From Streptomyces sp. NBC_00335 (GTDB lineage Bacteria; Actinomycetota; Actinomycetes; Streptomycetales; Streptomycetaceae), in the NCBI RefSeq assembly GCF_036127095.1, contig NZ_CP108006.1, positions 2,728,001 to 2,792,000 of the forward strand: 64,000 bases of DNA. Reading direction: 5' to 3'. The notes beneath the pieces were generated by a model. That model was not told the DNA's origin. It ran no database searches and saw only the letters and a program-made list of their open reading frames with translations. A program made the position numbers and the translations under genes. Numbering within the stretch: the first letter of the stretch is position 1; the number at the start of each line of letters is the position of its first letter. This document shows, piece by piece, positions 15,420 through 22,818 of the stretch.

Positions 15420-17212
15420 CGGGCCGGCCCTTCGGCTGCGGGGGCCAGTTGGCGGGTGGTGAGGCGGCGGTAGGTGGGATCCCGGTCCATCAGATCGGTG
15501 TGTGAGCCGCGGGCGCGGAGGCGGCCGTCCTCGACCACCAGGATGCGGTCCGCGTCGATGGTGGCGGAGAGCCGGTGCGCGATGGTGAGGACGTGGCAGC
15601 GGGTGCCGACCTCGGCGATGGTCTGCCGGAGGGCGGCTTCGGCGTCGGCGTCCAGGTGGGCGGTGGCCTCGTCGAGGAGGAGCAGGTCGGGGCGGGTGAG
15701 CAGGGCGCGGGCGATCGCCAGGCGCTGGCGCTGGCCGCCGGACAGTCCGGTGCCGCCTTCGCCGAGGGGGGTGTCCAGGCCCTGCGGGAGGGCTTCGACG
15801 ACCTGGTCGAGGTGGGCGGCGCGTATCGCCTCGGCCATCTCGGCCTCGGTGGCATCGGGGCGGGCGTAGGTGAGGTTCTCCCGTACGGTGCCGCGCATCA
15901 GCGGGGACTCCTGTTCCACCAGGCCGATCCTGGCGCGGAGTTCGTCCAGGGGGAGGGCCGCGGTGTCGGTGCCGCCGAGGTGGATGCTGCCCCGGTCGGG
16001 GGCGTGGAAGCGTTCGATCAGCTGGAAGAGGGTGGTCTTGCCGGCTCCGGAGGGGCCGACGACCGCGGTGACGCCGGTCGGGGGGAGGGTGAAGGAGATG
16101 CCGTCGAGGGTGGGGGCGGCCGCCCCGTGGTGCCGGAACGACACCTCCCTGAATTCGATGGCTCCGGCCGCTTCCGGGCGCTGTCCCGGCTCCGGTCCCG
16201 GCTGGGACCCCGGCACCGATCCCCGTTCCTGTGCCGAGACCTGTCCCCGTGCCGAGGCCTGCTCCTGCGCCGAGGCCTGCTCCTGCTCTATGGCAGCCAG
16301 TTCCCGGACGCGGTCCACCGCGGCGCGGCCCTGCTGGAGTTCGCCCAGCGACATGAAGAGCATGACCAGCGGGCTGACCAGGTAGAACAGGTACATGATG
16401 AAGGCCGTGAGGTCTTCGATGGGGAGTTCTCCGGTGGCGGTGCGGGCCATGCCCCAGGCGATGACCACGGCCAGGGAGACCTGGGTGCCCACGTTCATCG
16501 AGGGCATCAGCAGGGCCGTCAGCCGGGTCACCCGGATGCCGCTGCGGCGGGCGGCGTCGGCCAGTTCGCCGATGTGTTCGGCTTCGCGGGCTTCGGCGCG
16601 GGATGCCTTCACCGTGGTCAGGGCGCCCAGGACGCGCAGCAGACCGGAGCCGAAGTCGCTGGTGTCCTCCCGGTTGGTGACGGCGGCGGCCCGGACCGCG
16701 CGGGCCAGGCCGAGGGCGACGGCGGAGGCGACGCCGAGGCAGCCGGCGGTGACCAGGAGCATCTGCCAGTCGATCCAGGCCATCACCGCGATGCAGCCGA
16801 TGGTGGTGAGGGCCGAGGTGATGATCTGGGACAGCGAGGAGGACAGCGCGATCCGGGCCACCGAGGTGTCGGCGACGGTACGGGTGAACACGTCGCCGTG
16901 TTCGAGCCGGTGGAAGGCTCCCAGCCGGGAGTGCAGCAGCCGGCCGGTGAGGGTGGTCCGCATGTCGAGAACCATGTTCTCGCCGGCCCGCCCGATCAGG
17001 TAGAAGTGCCCGGCGGCCAGGGCCGCGTCGGCCACGAACAGGCTCGCGATGAGGACGATCGGCCAGACCGGCGAGCGATCCAGGGCGACGGCCTCGATCA
17101 GGTCGCCGATGAGCAGGGGCTGGAGCAGGGTGGCGGCCGTGCCGGCCACGCCCAGCAGGATGCCGGTGCCCAGGAGCGTACGGTGCCGGGCCGCGATCGC
17201 CGCGGTGTTCAC
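15416..17212 (-). CDS. ABC exporter, fused permease-ATPase (RiPP cluster)
   Basis: A 598-residue half-transporter. A six-helix exporter membrane domain occupies about 1-300. A Gln/Ser/Pro-rich linker with imperfect repeats (EQASAQEQASARGQVSAQ) spans about 307-345. The nucleotide-binding domain has Walker A GPSGAGKTT, Q-loop EQES, signature LSGGQRQRL, Walker B LLLLDEAT and switch AHRL, so it should be active as a dimer. The GTG start at 17212 overlaps the stop of the upstream 58-residue gene (GTGA). It probably exports the mature peptide, as the T proteins do in linaridin clusters. Confidence 0.9.
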   Translation of the reverse strand: MNTAAIAARHRTLLGTGILLGVAGTAATLLQPLLIGDLIEAVALDRSPVWPIVLIASLFVADAALAAGHFYLIGRAGENMVLDMRTTLTGRLLHSRLGAFHRLEHGDVFTRTVADTSVARIALSSSLSQIITSALTTIGCIAVMAWIDWQMLLVTAGCLGVASAVALGLARAVRAAAVTNREDTSDFGSGLLRVLGALTTVKASRAEAREAEHIGELADAARRSGIRVTRLTALLMPSMNVGTQVSLAVVIAWGMARTATGELPIEDLTAFIMYLFYLVSPLVMLFMSLGELQQGRAAVDRVRELAAIEQEQASAQEQASARGQVSAQERGSVPGSQPGPEPGQRPEAAGAIEFREVSFRHHGAAAPTLDGISFTLPPTGVTAVVGPSGAGKTTLFQLIERFHAPDRGSIHLGGTDTAALPLDELRARIGLVEQESPLMRGTVRENLTYARPDATEAEMAEAIRAAHLDQVVEALPQGLDTPLGEGGTGLSGGQRQRLAIARALLTRPDLLLLDEATAHLDADAEAALRQTIAEVGTRCHVLTIAHRLSATIDADRILVVEDGRLRARGSHTDLMDRDPTYRRLTTRQLAPAAEGPAR

Positions 17213-17385
17213 TGCCGGGCCCGGCCCGCGGCGATGGCGGCGACGATCGCGACGGCGGTGCCGAAGATCAGCCCCTTGGTCCAGGACTGGCTGGTGAAAC
17301 GGCCGTCCTCGCGGAACATCACGGCCATGACGGGTACCGCCACGGCGAGGGCGGTGACGAACCAGACGGCCCGCTGGGTGCTCAT
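17209..17385 (-). CDS. 58-residue two-helix membrane protein (RiPP cluster)
   Basis: A small gene squeezed between the methyltransferase (1 nt gap) and the ABC exporter (GTGA overlap). The product has two hydrophobic segments, about 7-23 (VWFVTALAVAVPVMAVM) and 39-53 (LIFGTAVAIVAAIAA), joined by a short charged loop. The exact fit between two coupled genes is strong evidence that it is real. It could be an exporter accessory subunit or an immunity peptide. Confidence 0.75.
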   Translation of the reverse strand: MSTQRAVWFVTALAVAVPVMAVMFREDGRFTSQSWTKGLIFGTAVAIVAAIAAGRARQ

Positions 17386-17386
17386 C

Positions 17387-18166
17387 TCAGGCCCCTTTCA
17401 GATAGGTGGTGAGGAAGAGCGGGAACCGCTCGTCGTACGGGGACAGGTCCCAGCCGCTGTAGCGGCCCTCCGGGACCAGTCCGACGGCCAGAGCCTGGGC
17501 GTCCGCTTCATCGGGGGTGATCGGCCGGGACAGTTCGGTGCCGACCCGGGTGCTTCCGTCGGATTCGTACCAGATGTGGGAGCACTGCCAGAGGTCGGAT
17601 CCGGGGGGCAGGGTGGAGTGGGTCTGCAGTCCGGTACCCGGCTCGGAGTACGGGGTGAAGAGGGTGATGCGTGACCGGCCCTCGTGGAGGGCTTCCACGG
17701 CCGGCCGGTTGCCCGTCTCGACGACCAGCCGGCCGCCGGGGGTGAGCAGGTCGGCCGCCCGGCGGAACATGGCCTGCTGGTCCTGGGGGGTCAGCAGCAT
17801 CGACAGGACTCCGCACACGGCGTAGACGAGGCCGTACCGGCGGTCGTCGGTGTAGGTGCGGATGTCTCCGTGGATTCCGGTGACTTCGGCACGGTTGCTG
17901 CCGGGGCCGGGGCCGGGGGTCCGGGCCAGCAGGTCGAGCATCTCCGGGGAGGAGTCCACCCCGGTGACCGGGCCGGTGCGCTCGGCCAGCGGGAGGGCGA
18001 TCCGGCCGGTGCCCACGCCGAGTTCGAGGGTGCCGGACCCGGGGTCGGGGTGGAGGGCGGCGAGGGTGTCGGCGACGGCTGCCACGCTCGCGTCCGTGGG
18101 GAATATGCGGTGGTACCAGGACGCGAACTGCGTTCCGTAGCCGATGTCCTCGACTGCGCCGGCCAT
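17387..18166 (-). CDS. SAM-dependent class I methyltransferase (RiPP cluster)
   Basis: A 259-residue Rossmann methyltransferase. Motif I is LELGVGTGR (47-55), with an acidic SAM ribose ligand in VTGVDSSPEML and later motifs in LVYAVCGVLSMLL and LTPGGRLVVE. Linaridin pathways contain a methyltransferase that N,N-dimethylates the core N-terminus; this gene is a candidate for that step. Substrate assignment is inference from context only. It is separated by 50 bp from the DUF5819-like gene and 1 nt from the next small gene. Confidence 0.88.
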   Translation of the reverse strand: MAGAVEDIGYGTQFASWYHRIFPTDASVAAVADTLAALHPDPGSGTLELGVGTGRIALPLAERTGPVTGVDSSPEMLDLLARTPGPGPGSNRAEVTGIHGDIRTYTDDRRYGLVYAVCGVLSMLLTPQDQQAMFRRAADLLTPGGRLVVETGNRPAVEALHEGRSRITLFTPYSEPGTGLQTHSTLPPGSDLWQCSHIWYESDGSTRVGTELSRPITPDEADAQALAVGLVPEGRYSGWDLSPYDERFPLFLTTYLKGA

Positions 18167-18216
18167 GGGTGGGCACCTCTCTGTCGGTGGGTCGGACGGT
18201 GGGGTCGGACGGGGGG

Positions 18217-18804
18217 TCAGACCGCGGTCGGGTGGCCGGCCTTCGCCGGCCGGTCCAGGGGGGTGTACGGGGAGAGGAACAGGGGTTCCGGATCCTCGGT
18301 GGTGTCGTGGCCGGAGGCGCGGACCACGGAGAACTGGAAGCCCTGGACGGTGCCTTCGGGGTGCCGTTCACGGATGGTGTGCCGGATGAAGCCGAGCAGC
18401 ACCTGGTACGCCGAGTTGGTCTGGGCGGCGCCGGCGCCGCCCTTGGCGGCGAGCTGGAGCACGGCGGTGCAGATGTCGAAGACGGCCTTTTCGGGGCGGC
18501 GCGAGGCGAACCAGAACGCCTGGTGCAGCCGGCGCGGTTCGATCATCTCGATCTCCTGCCAGTCGCCGGTCACACCAGCCGGGTCGAGGGTCCGGTACAC
18601 GTAGTGGAAGTCGTGGACCGCCGGGTTCGGGGCGAAGAACTTCCAGTTGGGGACGAGCGAGTACACGTCCCTGGTGCGGGGCCGGTCGAAGGCCGGGTGC
18701 GGGTGCTGTGCGGCGACGGTGGCCACCAGCATTCCGGCGCCGAGCACCCGGGCCCAGGCGCCCTCGCCGGTGAAGGCCGACTTCAGCAGGGTGCCGGGGT
18801 TCAT
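18217..18804 (-). CDS. DUF5819-like membrane-associated protein (RiPP cluster)
   Basis: A 195-residue protein starting MNPGTLLKSAF with one N-terminal hydrophobic segment (about 17-32). It has the landmark VPNWKFFAPNP (about 51-61), which recalls DUF5819 proteins (NWxxFAPNP). In Streptomyces those are often paired with HTTM-domain membrane proteins, and here the upstream gene encodes an HTTM-like region. The ATG at 18804 overlaps the upstream stop (ATGA). The in-frame extension to 19245 lies inside the hydrolase gene and is a shadow. Function unknown; an LegG-like partner of the modification enzyme is plausible. Confidence 0.7.
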   Translation of the reverse strand: MNPGTLLKSAFTGEGAWARVLGAGMLVATVAAQHPHPAFDRPRTRDVYSLVPNWKFFAPNPAVHDFHYVYRTLDPAGVTGDWQEIEMIEPRRLHQAFWFASRRPEKAVFDICTAVLQLAAKGGAGAAQTNSAYQVLLGFIRHTIRERHPEGTVQGFQFSVVRASGHDTTEDPEPLFLSPYTPLDRPAKAGHPTAV

Positions 18805-20762
18805 CGGGCGGTTCCTTCCGTACGGGCCGCGTCCTGCGGCTGGTCCTGCGGCTCGCCCTTCCCGGCGTCGGCCGGGACACGGGCGGCCGGGACCTCGGCG
18901 AGGAAGGCGGCGATCAGGTCGGCGGCGCGGTGGGCGTGGGCGGCGTTGGTGAGCAGGGAGTCGTGGTCGGAGCCCTCGACCACCTCGATGCCGCCGGTCT
19001 CGCCGTGGCCGGGGTGGGCGTAGGACAGCTCGTTGTAGAGGAGCAGCTGCTCGGGGTCTTGGTCGACGGTCTGCTGCGCCGCGATGATCAGGCCGGGGAC
19101 GGGCAGCGGCGCGATGGTGCCGTCGAAGGCGCGGAAGTCCTTCTCGACGGCTTCCCATTCGCGTTTGCCGGCGGTCCACAGCCGGGCGTCGGTGTACTGG
19201 GCGAACACCCGCTGCCGGTATTCCTTGGGCAGCCGGTCCAGCCATTCGGGTCGGCTCATCAGGATTCCGCTACCCAGGCGGAGGTATCGGGATGCCTGCG
19301 CGATGGTCTCGCTGAGGGCCTTGGAGCCCTCGCTCTGCCGTTGCGAGCGCTGGAGTTCGGCGGGGTGGGCGGGGTCCAGGTAGACCAGGCCGGCCAGCCG
19401 GTCCGACAGCCGGTCGGCGGCCCGGCGGATGATCTCGCCGCCGAGGGAGTGGCCGACCAGGACCACCTTGCGACCGGCCGGCAGGACCCCGCGGACCAGG
19501 TCCTCCAGGTCGTCCACGGACTCGGCCAGTTCGTACGGGGCGGTGGTGCGGCGGAGGCTGCCGCCGTAGCCGGCCCGCGCGTAGGAGACCACCGGGTGGT
19601 CGGTCTCGTTGACGAAGCGCTCGGTGATCCAGGCGAAGTGCTCGGAGGTGGAGGCCAGTCCGGCGGCGAAGACGAGGACGGGCTCGTCGCTGTGGCCGGG
19701 GCCGAAGGCGTCGCCGGTGCCGAAGGTGTCGCCGGTGTCGCCGCCGGTCTCGTAGAGCAGTTCGTTGCCGTGGCGGGTGACGAACCTGCGGGAGGTGGGC
19801 CAGCCCTCCAGGACGGTGGAGCGGCGCTGCGCGGCCAGCGCCGCGCTCGCCGCGACCCCGGCGGCCAGCAGCAGTCCGGCGGCCTTCACGGCCCGGTCGT
19901 CGCGGCCGGCAACGGCGGGGTGGGAGGCGGGGGTGGTGGTGTAGGCGACCATCGGGTGCATGGAGGGGAAGGCCGTCATGAAGCGGCCGAGGCCCATGAT
20001 GAACCCGTTGGCGACGTGGAAGCTCGCGGCGGAGGCCAGGACGGGCCGGGTGAGCCGGCCGCCCGCGAGGTGGACCAGGGGGAAGAGGCATTCCAGGGCG
20101 AGCACGCCGTGCTGGACGTACTTGGAGGTCTTCGGGTGGCGCTGGGTCAGCTCGTAGATCTTCTCGGAGCCGTAGGTCCGGGTCCGCATGACTCCGGGGA
20201 GCGCGGAGGCGTCGCGCCAGCGTTCGCCGAGGAGCTTGACCCAGCCGGAGGCCGCGTACGAGAGGTTGGCCTGCAGGGCCACGTACCAGAGGAGGGCGTC
20301 CTGGGTCTGGGTGTTGCGGGAGAGCCGGGCGAGGCCGGTGGCGCCCTGGACGAGGGTGGCGACCTGGTCGGAGCCGTCGGTGCCGTAACGGTGGCGGGCG
20401 GCCAGCAGGCAGGTGGTGCCGCCGAGGAAGAGGCTGCCGGCGCCGCGCCAACGACTGTTGCCCGGCAGCAGCATGCCGACACCGACGGCCGCGCGGGCGG
20501 CGTGCAGTGCGAGGGTGACCTCGTGGTGCGCGACGGCATTGCTGATTTTCCGGATGACCGGGTTGGTGGACTCCGGGGACTTCTTCATGATGTCCCAGTC
20601 ATTGAGCCCGCCGGGCTCCAGGTGTTTCCGCTGGTTCAGGTATTCCAGGGAGGAGGAGAGCGTGGTGAGGGCGGACAGCCGCTCCGAAATCCCCAGGGCC
20701 CGGTCCCGGGAAACCGGAACGGGCGAGAAAACCGCCGAGGCTAGTTTCCTTATGTACCGCAA
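18801..20762 (-). CDS. HTTM-like membrane domain fused to alpha/beta-hydrolase (RiPP cluster)
   Basis: Numbering from the in-frame ATG at 20816. Residues about 95-335 form a multi-helix membrane domain with the HTTM-like stretch NLSYAASGWVKLLGERW (184-200) and FHVANGFIMGLGRFM. Residues about 345-650 are an alpha/beta-hydrolase: nucleophile Ser457 in GHSLGG, likely acid in YLDPAHP, and likely His in GSDHDSLL. Start: the ATG at 20816 lies 4 nt after a 16-bp hairpin with no ribosome-binding site. The TTG at 20762 has GAGAGG upstream and is preferred. In linaridins CypH/CypL- or LegH-like proteins of this sort are implicated in dehydration or epimerisation (from memory), so this is the best candidate for the core modification enzyme. 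Confidence 0.75.
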   Translation of the reverse strand: MRYIRKLASAVFSPVPVSRDRALGISERLSALTTLSSSLEYLNQRKHLEPGGLNDWDIMKKSPESTNPVIRKISNAVAHHEVTLALHAARAAVGVGMLLPGNSRWRGAGSLFLGGTTCLLAARHRYGTDGSDQVATLVQGATGLARLSRNTQTQDALLWYVALQANLSYAASGWVKLLGERWRDASALPGVMRTRTYGSEKIYELTQRHPKTSKYVQHGVLALECLFPLVHLAGGRLTRPVLASAASFHVANGFIMGLGRFMTAFPSMHPMVAYTTTPASHPAVAGRDDRAVKAAGLLLAAGVAASAALAAQRRSTVLEGWPTSRRFVTRHGNELLYETGGDTGDTFGTGDAFGPGHSDEPVLVFAAGLASTSEHFAWITERFVNETDHPVVSYARAGYGGSLRRTTAPYELAESVDDLEDLVRGVLPAGRKVVLVGHSLGGEIIRRAADRLSDRLAGLVYLDPAHPAELQRSQRQSEGSKALSETIAQASRYLRLGSGILMSRPEWLDRLPKEYRQRVFAQYTDARLWTAGKREWEAVEKDFRAFDGTIAPLPVPGLIIAAQQTVDQDPEQLLLYNELSYAHPGHGETGGIEVVEGSDHDSLLTNAAHAHRAADLIAAFLAEVPAARVPADAGKGEPQDQPQDAARTEGTAR

Positions 20763-20820
20763 AACGCGCCTACCTCTCGGCTCGGCAAATGGCTTCGATT
20801 GGCGTTCGGTTAGCATGGAC

Positions 20821-20859
20821 GGGCTGTCCGGCCGCGATTCCAGCGCGGCCGGACAGCCC
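20821..20859 (-). terminator. 16-bp hairpin between precursor genes and modification operon
   Basis: GGGCTGTCCGGCCGCG (20821-20836) pairs perfectly with 20844-20859 around a 7-nt loop. It lies about 50 nt after the last precursor stop on the minus strand and just before the hydrolase gene, with no T-run. A leaky terminator here would give high precursor and low enzyme expression, a common RiPP arrangement. Confidence 0.75.
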
Positions 20860-20909
20860 TTGTTCCCGCTTGTGGAGCGATGGCGAATACTCCGCCGATC
20901 CGGCGGGGA

Positions 20910-21110
20910 TCAGCCCTTGGCGGCGACCCGGCCGGCCTCGTAGGCGCCGACCGCCGCGGCACCGGCCGCCAGCCCGCCCGCGGCGTACGGCGTGGCGACC
21001 AGGACGGCCGGGGTGAAGGCCACCGGCATCATTCTGGTGGTCCGCTCGCCCGAGTCCTGCGACAGCGTCGCGCCCGCGATGACGCGGACGCTCTCGGTGA
21101 TGCTGTTCAT
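20910..21110 (-). CDS. Candidate linaridin precursor peptide 1
   Basis: A 66-residue peptide with a strong ribosome-binding site (GGGAGGGG) before the ATG at 21110. The first 28 or so residues are polar and leader-like (MNSITESVRVIAG...). The rest is hydrophobic and Ala/Gly/Val-rich: it passes through PVAFTPAVLVATP (29-41) and ends VGAYEAGRVAAKG. There is no Cys. It shares the TPAV(I/L)(A/V) start and VGAYxxGRV end with the second peptide at 21165-21359, so the two are paralogues. Threonines at 33 and 40 are possible dehydration sites. A small membrane protein is the alternative reading. Confidence 0.7.
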   Translation of the reverse strand: MNSITESVRVIAGATLSQDSGERTTRMMPVAFTPAVLVATPYAAGGLAAGAAAVGAYEAGRVAAKG

Positions 21111-21164
21111 CTGTACCCCTCCCTGTTTTCTGGTGTCATCCGGCGCGACGGCCGGAATCCGGAA

Positions 21165-21359
21165 TCAGTTGACGACGCGGCCGGTGACGTACGCACCGAC
21201 CGGAATGGTGAAGGCGACGATTCCGGCCGTGATCTTCACGGAGGCCGGAACGGCGATGACGGCCGGGGTGGCCATGACGGGCGTGCCGTCGACGGAGAGC
21301 TTGCTCTCCGCGATGGGGCCCATGTCCTGCTGGTTCATAAAGGCCGCGATCTTGGCCAT
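21165..21359 (-). CDS. Candidate linaridin precursor peptide 2
   Basis: A 64-residue peptide from the ATG at 21359, preceded by AAAGGGAAT. The leader-like part is MAKIAAFMNQQDMGPIAESK. The segment TPVMATPAVIAVP (26-38) closely recalls the cypemycin precursor boundary (PAMATPATP, from memory), which predicts a core starting at Ala30. The putative 35-residue core contains Thr31, Thr44, Thr51 and Thr59 as candidate dehydrobutyrine sites and no Cys, so no AviCys ring is expected. It ends VGAYVTGRVVN. First gene of the minus-strand cluster, next to the divergent promoter region. Confidence 0.78.
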   Translation of the reverse strand: MAKIAAFMNQQDMGPIAESKLSVDGTPVMATPAVIAVPASVKITAGIVAFTIPVGAYVTGRVVN

Positions 21360-21502
21360 GACATTCCCTTTCGGTGGGGGTGGGTGAGAACGACCCACAT
21401 CGGTGTCAACTGAGGTTCGATCCTTATCGGTTTCATCGAAACACCAGTCGATGGCGCGACTCTAGGCGCGACTTGATCAAGCCGTCAACTGGTATTGATT
21501 GC

Positions 21503-21533
21503 GAGATTGTGAATCTCACACACCAGTGTGGTG
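21503..21533. promoter_or_regulatory. Inverted repeats in the divergent promoter region
   Basis: GAGATT-GTG-AATCTC (21503-21517) is a perfect 6-3-6 dyad, and CACAC-CA-GTGTG follows at about 21519-21530. Both lie in the 205-bp gap between the precursor genes (minus) and the XRE regulator (plus), about 45 nt before the XRE start. They are good candidates for the XRE operator. The gap is also AT-richer than its surroundings, as expected for promoters. Confidence 0.5.
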
Positions 21534-21564
21534 ATAGGGTGCGCGCCGGAGAGGGAGGTACGTC

Positions 21565-22050
21565 ATGGCCGATCAGGCAGATCAGGCGGACCGGTCGGGT
21601 CAGGCGGACCCGACGGGGCCGTCGGCAACCCCGAAGTCACTGGCCGAGAAGCTGGAACACCTCTTCGCCCACACGGCCCCCGCCGGCCGGGGCCCGTACA
21701 GCGTCGAGGAAGTGGCGCGGGCCATCACGGCGGAGCGGATCCCGATCTCGGGCAGCTACATCTGGCTGCTGCGCAAGGGGCAGCGCGACAATCCGACTTT
21801 GCGCCATCTGGAAGGGCTGGCCCAGTTCTTCGGGGTGCCGCCCGCCTACTTCTTCGACGACCGGGTCACCGACGCCGTCGACGCGGAACTGGGCCTGCTC
21901 GCCGCACTGCGCGACGCGAAGGTGCAGCACGTGGCGCTGCGGACGGCCGGGCTGTCCGAGAAGAGCCTGAAGTCGATCACCGAGATGATCGAGCGGGTCC
22001 GCGAGCTGGAAGGCCTCGGCGACGCCGACAGCGGGCCGAGAGTGTCCTGA
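21565..22050 (+). CDS. XRE/EspR-like helix-turn-helix regulator
   Basis: A 161-residue protein. After an Asp/Ala/Gln-rich N-terminus, residues about 45-97 form a helix-turn-helix like the EspR/BldD-type regulators of actinobacteria: VEEVARAITAERIPISGSYI, then WLLRKGQRDNPTLRHLEGLA. The C-terminus is helical and may dimerise. Start ATG with GGGAGGTAC upstream. It is divergent from the RiPP cluster and followed 100 bp downstream by an ImmA/IrrE metallopeptidase; these pairs often work as repressor and derepressing protease. Confidence 0.85.
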   Translation: MADQADQADRSGQADPTGPSATPKSLAEKLEHLFAHTAPAGRGPYSVEEVARAITAERIPISGSYIWLLRKGQRDNPTLRHLEGLAQFFGVPPAYFFDDRVTDAVDAELGLLAALRDAKVQHVALRTAGLSEKSLKSITEMIERVRELEGLGDADSGPRVS

Positions 22051-22152
22051 AATCTCCTATACGTCTATCGGGTCGCCATGCTGCGATGGAACGTATGGCA
22101 AGCAACGGGGCTGATCCATCCATCACGAACAACGGCCAGGTGACCACTGCCG

Positions 22153-22806
22153 ATGTTCTCTAAGCCGCACGTCAAGCCGGAATTCCGAGCCGCCGCAACG
22201 GAGTCGGACCGAAGAGCACGGCGCCTCAGCCGCCGCTTCGTGAAGGAGCTCGACCTTCCACCGGCCGCCGATGTCCGGGAACTGATCCCGGCCATCCAGA
22301 GAATTTCCGGCCATCCCATCCGTCTGGCGCCCGCGCCCGCCGACAGCTTCCAGGGCATCTGCGGCATGTGGATCCGCACAGCGGCCGGCATCGACTACAT
22401 CTTCGTGCACGAGAACACCAGCCGGGTGCACCAGGACCACATCATCGCCCACGAGATCGCGCACATCATCCGAGGCCACGGCCTCACCCGCGGCCTCGCC
22501 ACGGACCCGGGCGCGGGCGCTGGTACGGGCGCCGGTACGGGCACGGGTACGGGCACGGGTACGGGCACGGGCGCCGGTGCCGCGCAGCAACAACAGTCGA
22601 CGGCCGACCCGCTGGACCGGCTCGTCCCGCACCTGGACCCGGCGAAGGTCCGGGTGATGCTCGGCCGCACCGACTACGTGCACGAGGAGGAGCGGGAGGC
22701 CGAACTGATCGGCACCCACCTCCAGTACCTGCTGCACCGGCCGGCGCGACGGCGGACCGCCCGCCAGGACCGGGCTGCCCGGACGCTGCTCCGCGGGTGG
22801 CGGTGA
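22153..22806 (+). CDS. ImmA/IrrE-family metallopeptidase
   Basis: A 217-residue M78-type zinc peptidase with HEIAH at residues 100-104 (His100, Glu101, His104) preceded by the usual DYIFVHENTS strand. A Gly-Ala-Gly-Thr low-complexity insertion occupies about 119-144, encoded by tandem 12-bp units (22507-22584), and QQQQ follows. The insertion falls right after the active-site helix and may vary in length between strains. Relatives such as ImmA cleave XRE-type repressors, and the adjacent XRE gene is the obvious candidate substrate (inference). Confidence 0.85.
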   Translation: MFSKPHVKPEFRAAATESDRRARRLSRRFVKELDLPPAADVRELIPAIQRISGHPIRLAPAPADSFQGICGMWIRTAAGIDYIFVHENTSRVHQDHIIAHEIAHIIRGHGLTRGLATDPGAGAGTGAGTGTGTGTGTGTGAGAAQQQQSTADPLDRLVPHLDPAKVRVMLGRTDYVHEEEREAELIGTHLQYLLHRPARRRTARQDRAARTLLRGWR

Positions 22807-22818
22807 CCGGCCCGCACC

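Noticed and set aside
13120..21359. Lanthipeptide, lasso or thiopeptide cluster
   Set aside because: No LanB/C/M/KC, asparagine-synthetase-like, YcaO or radical-SAM gene, and no Cys in the precursors.
13120..21359. Carotenoid cluster, suggested by the desaturase-like flavoprotein
   Set aside because: No phytoene synthase or GGPP synthase; the neighbours are peptide-export and modification genes.
22507..22584. CRISPR or VNTR array
   Set aside because: Units of 12 bp inside a coding frame with no spacers; no CRISPR array was seen anywhere.
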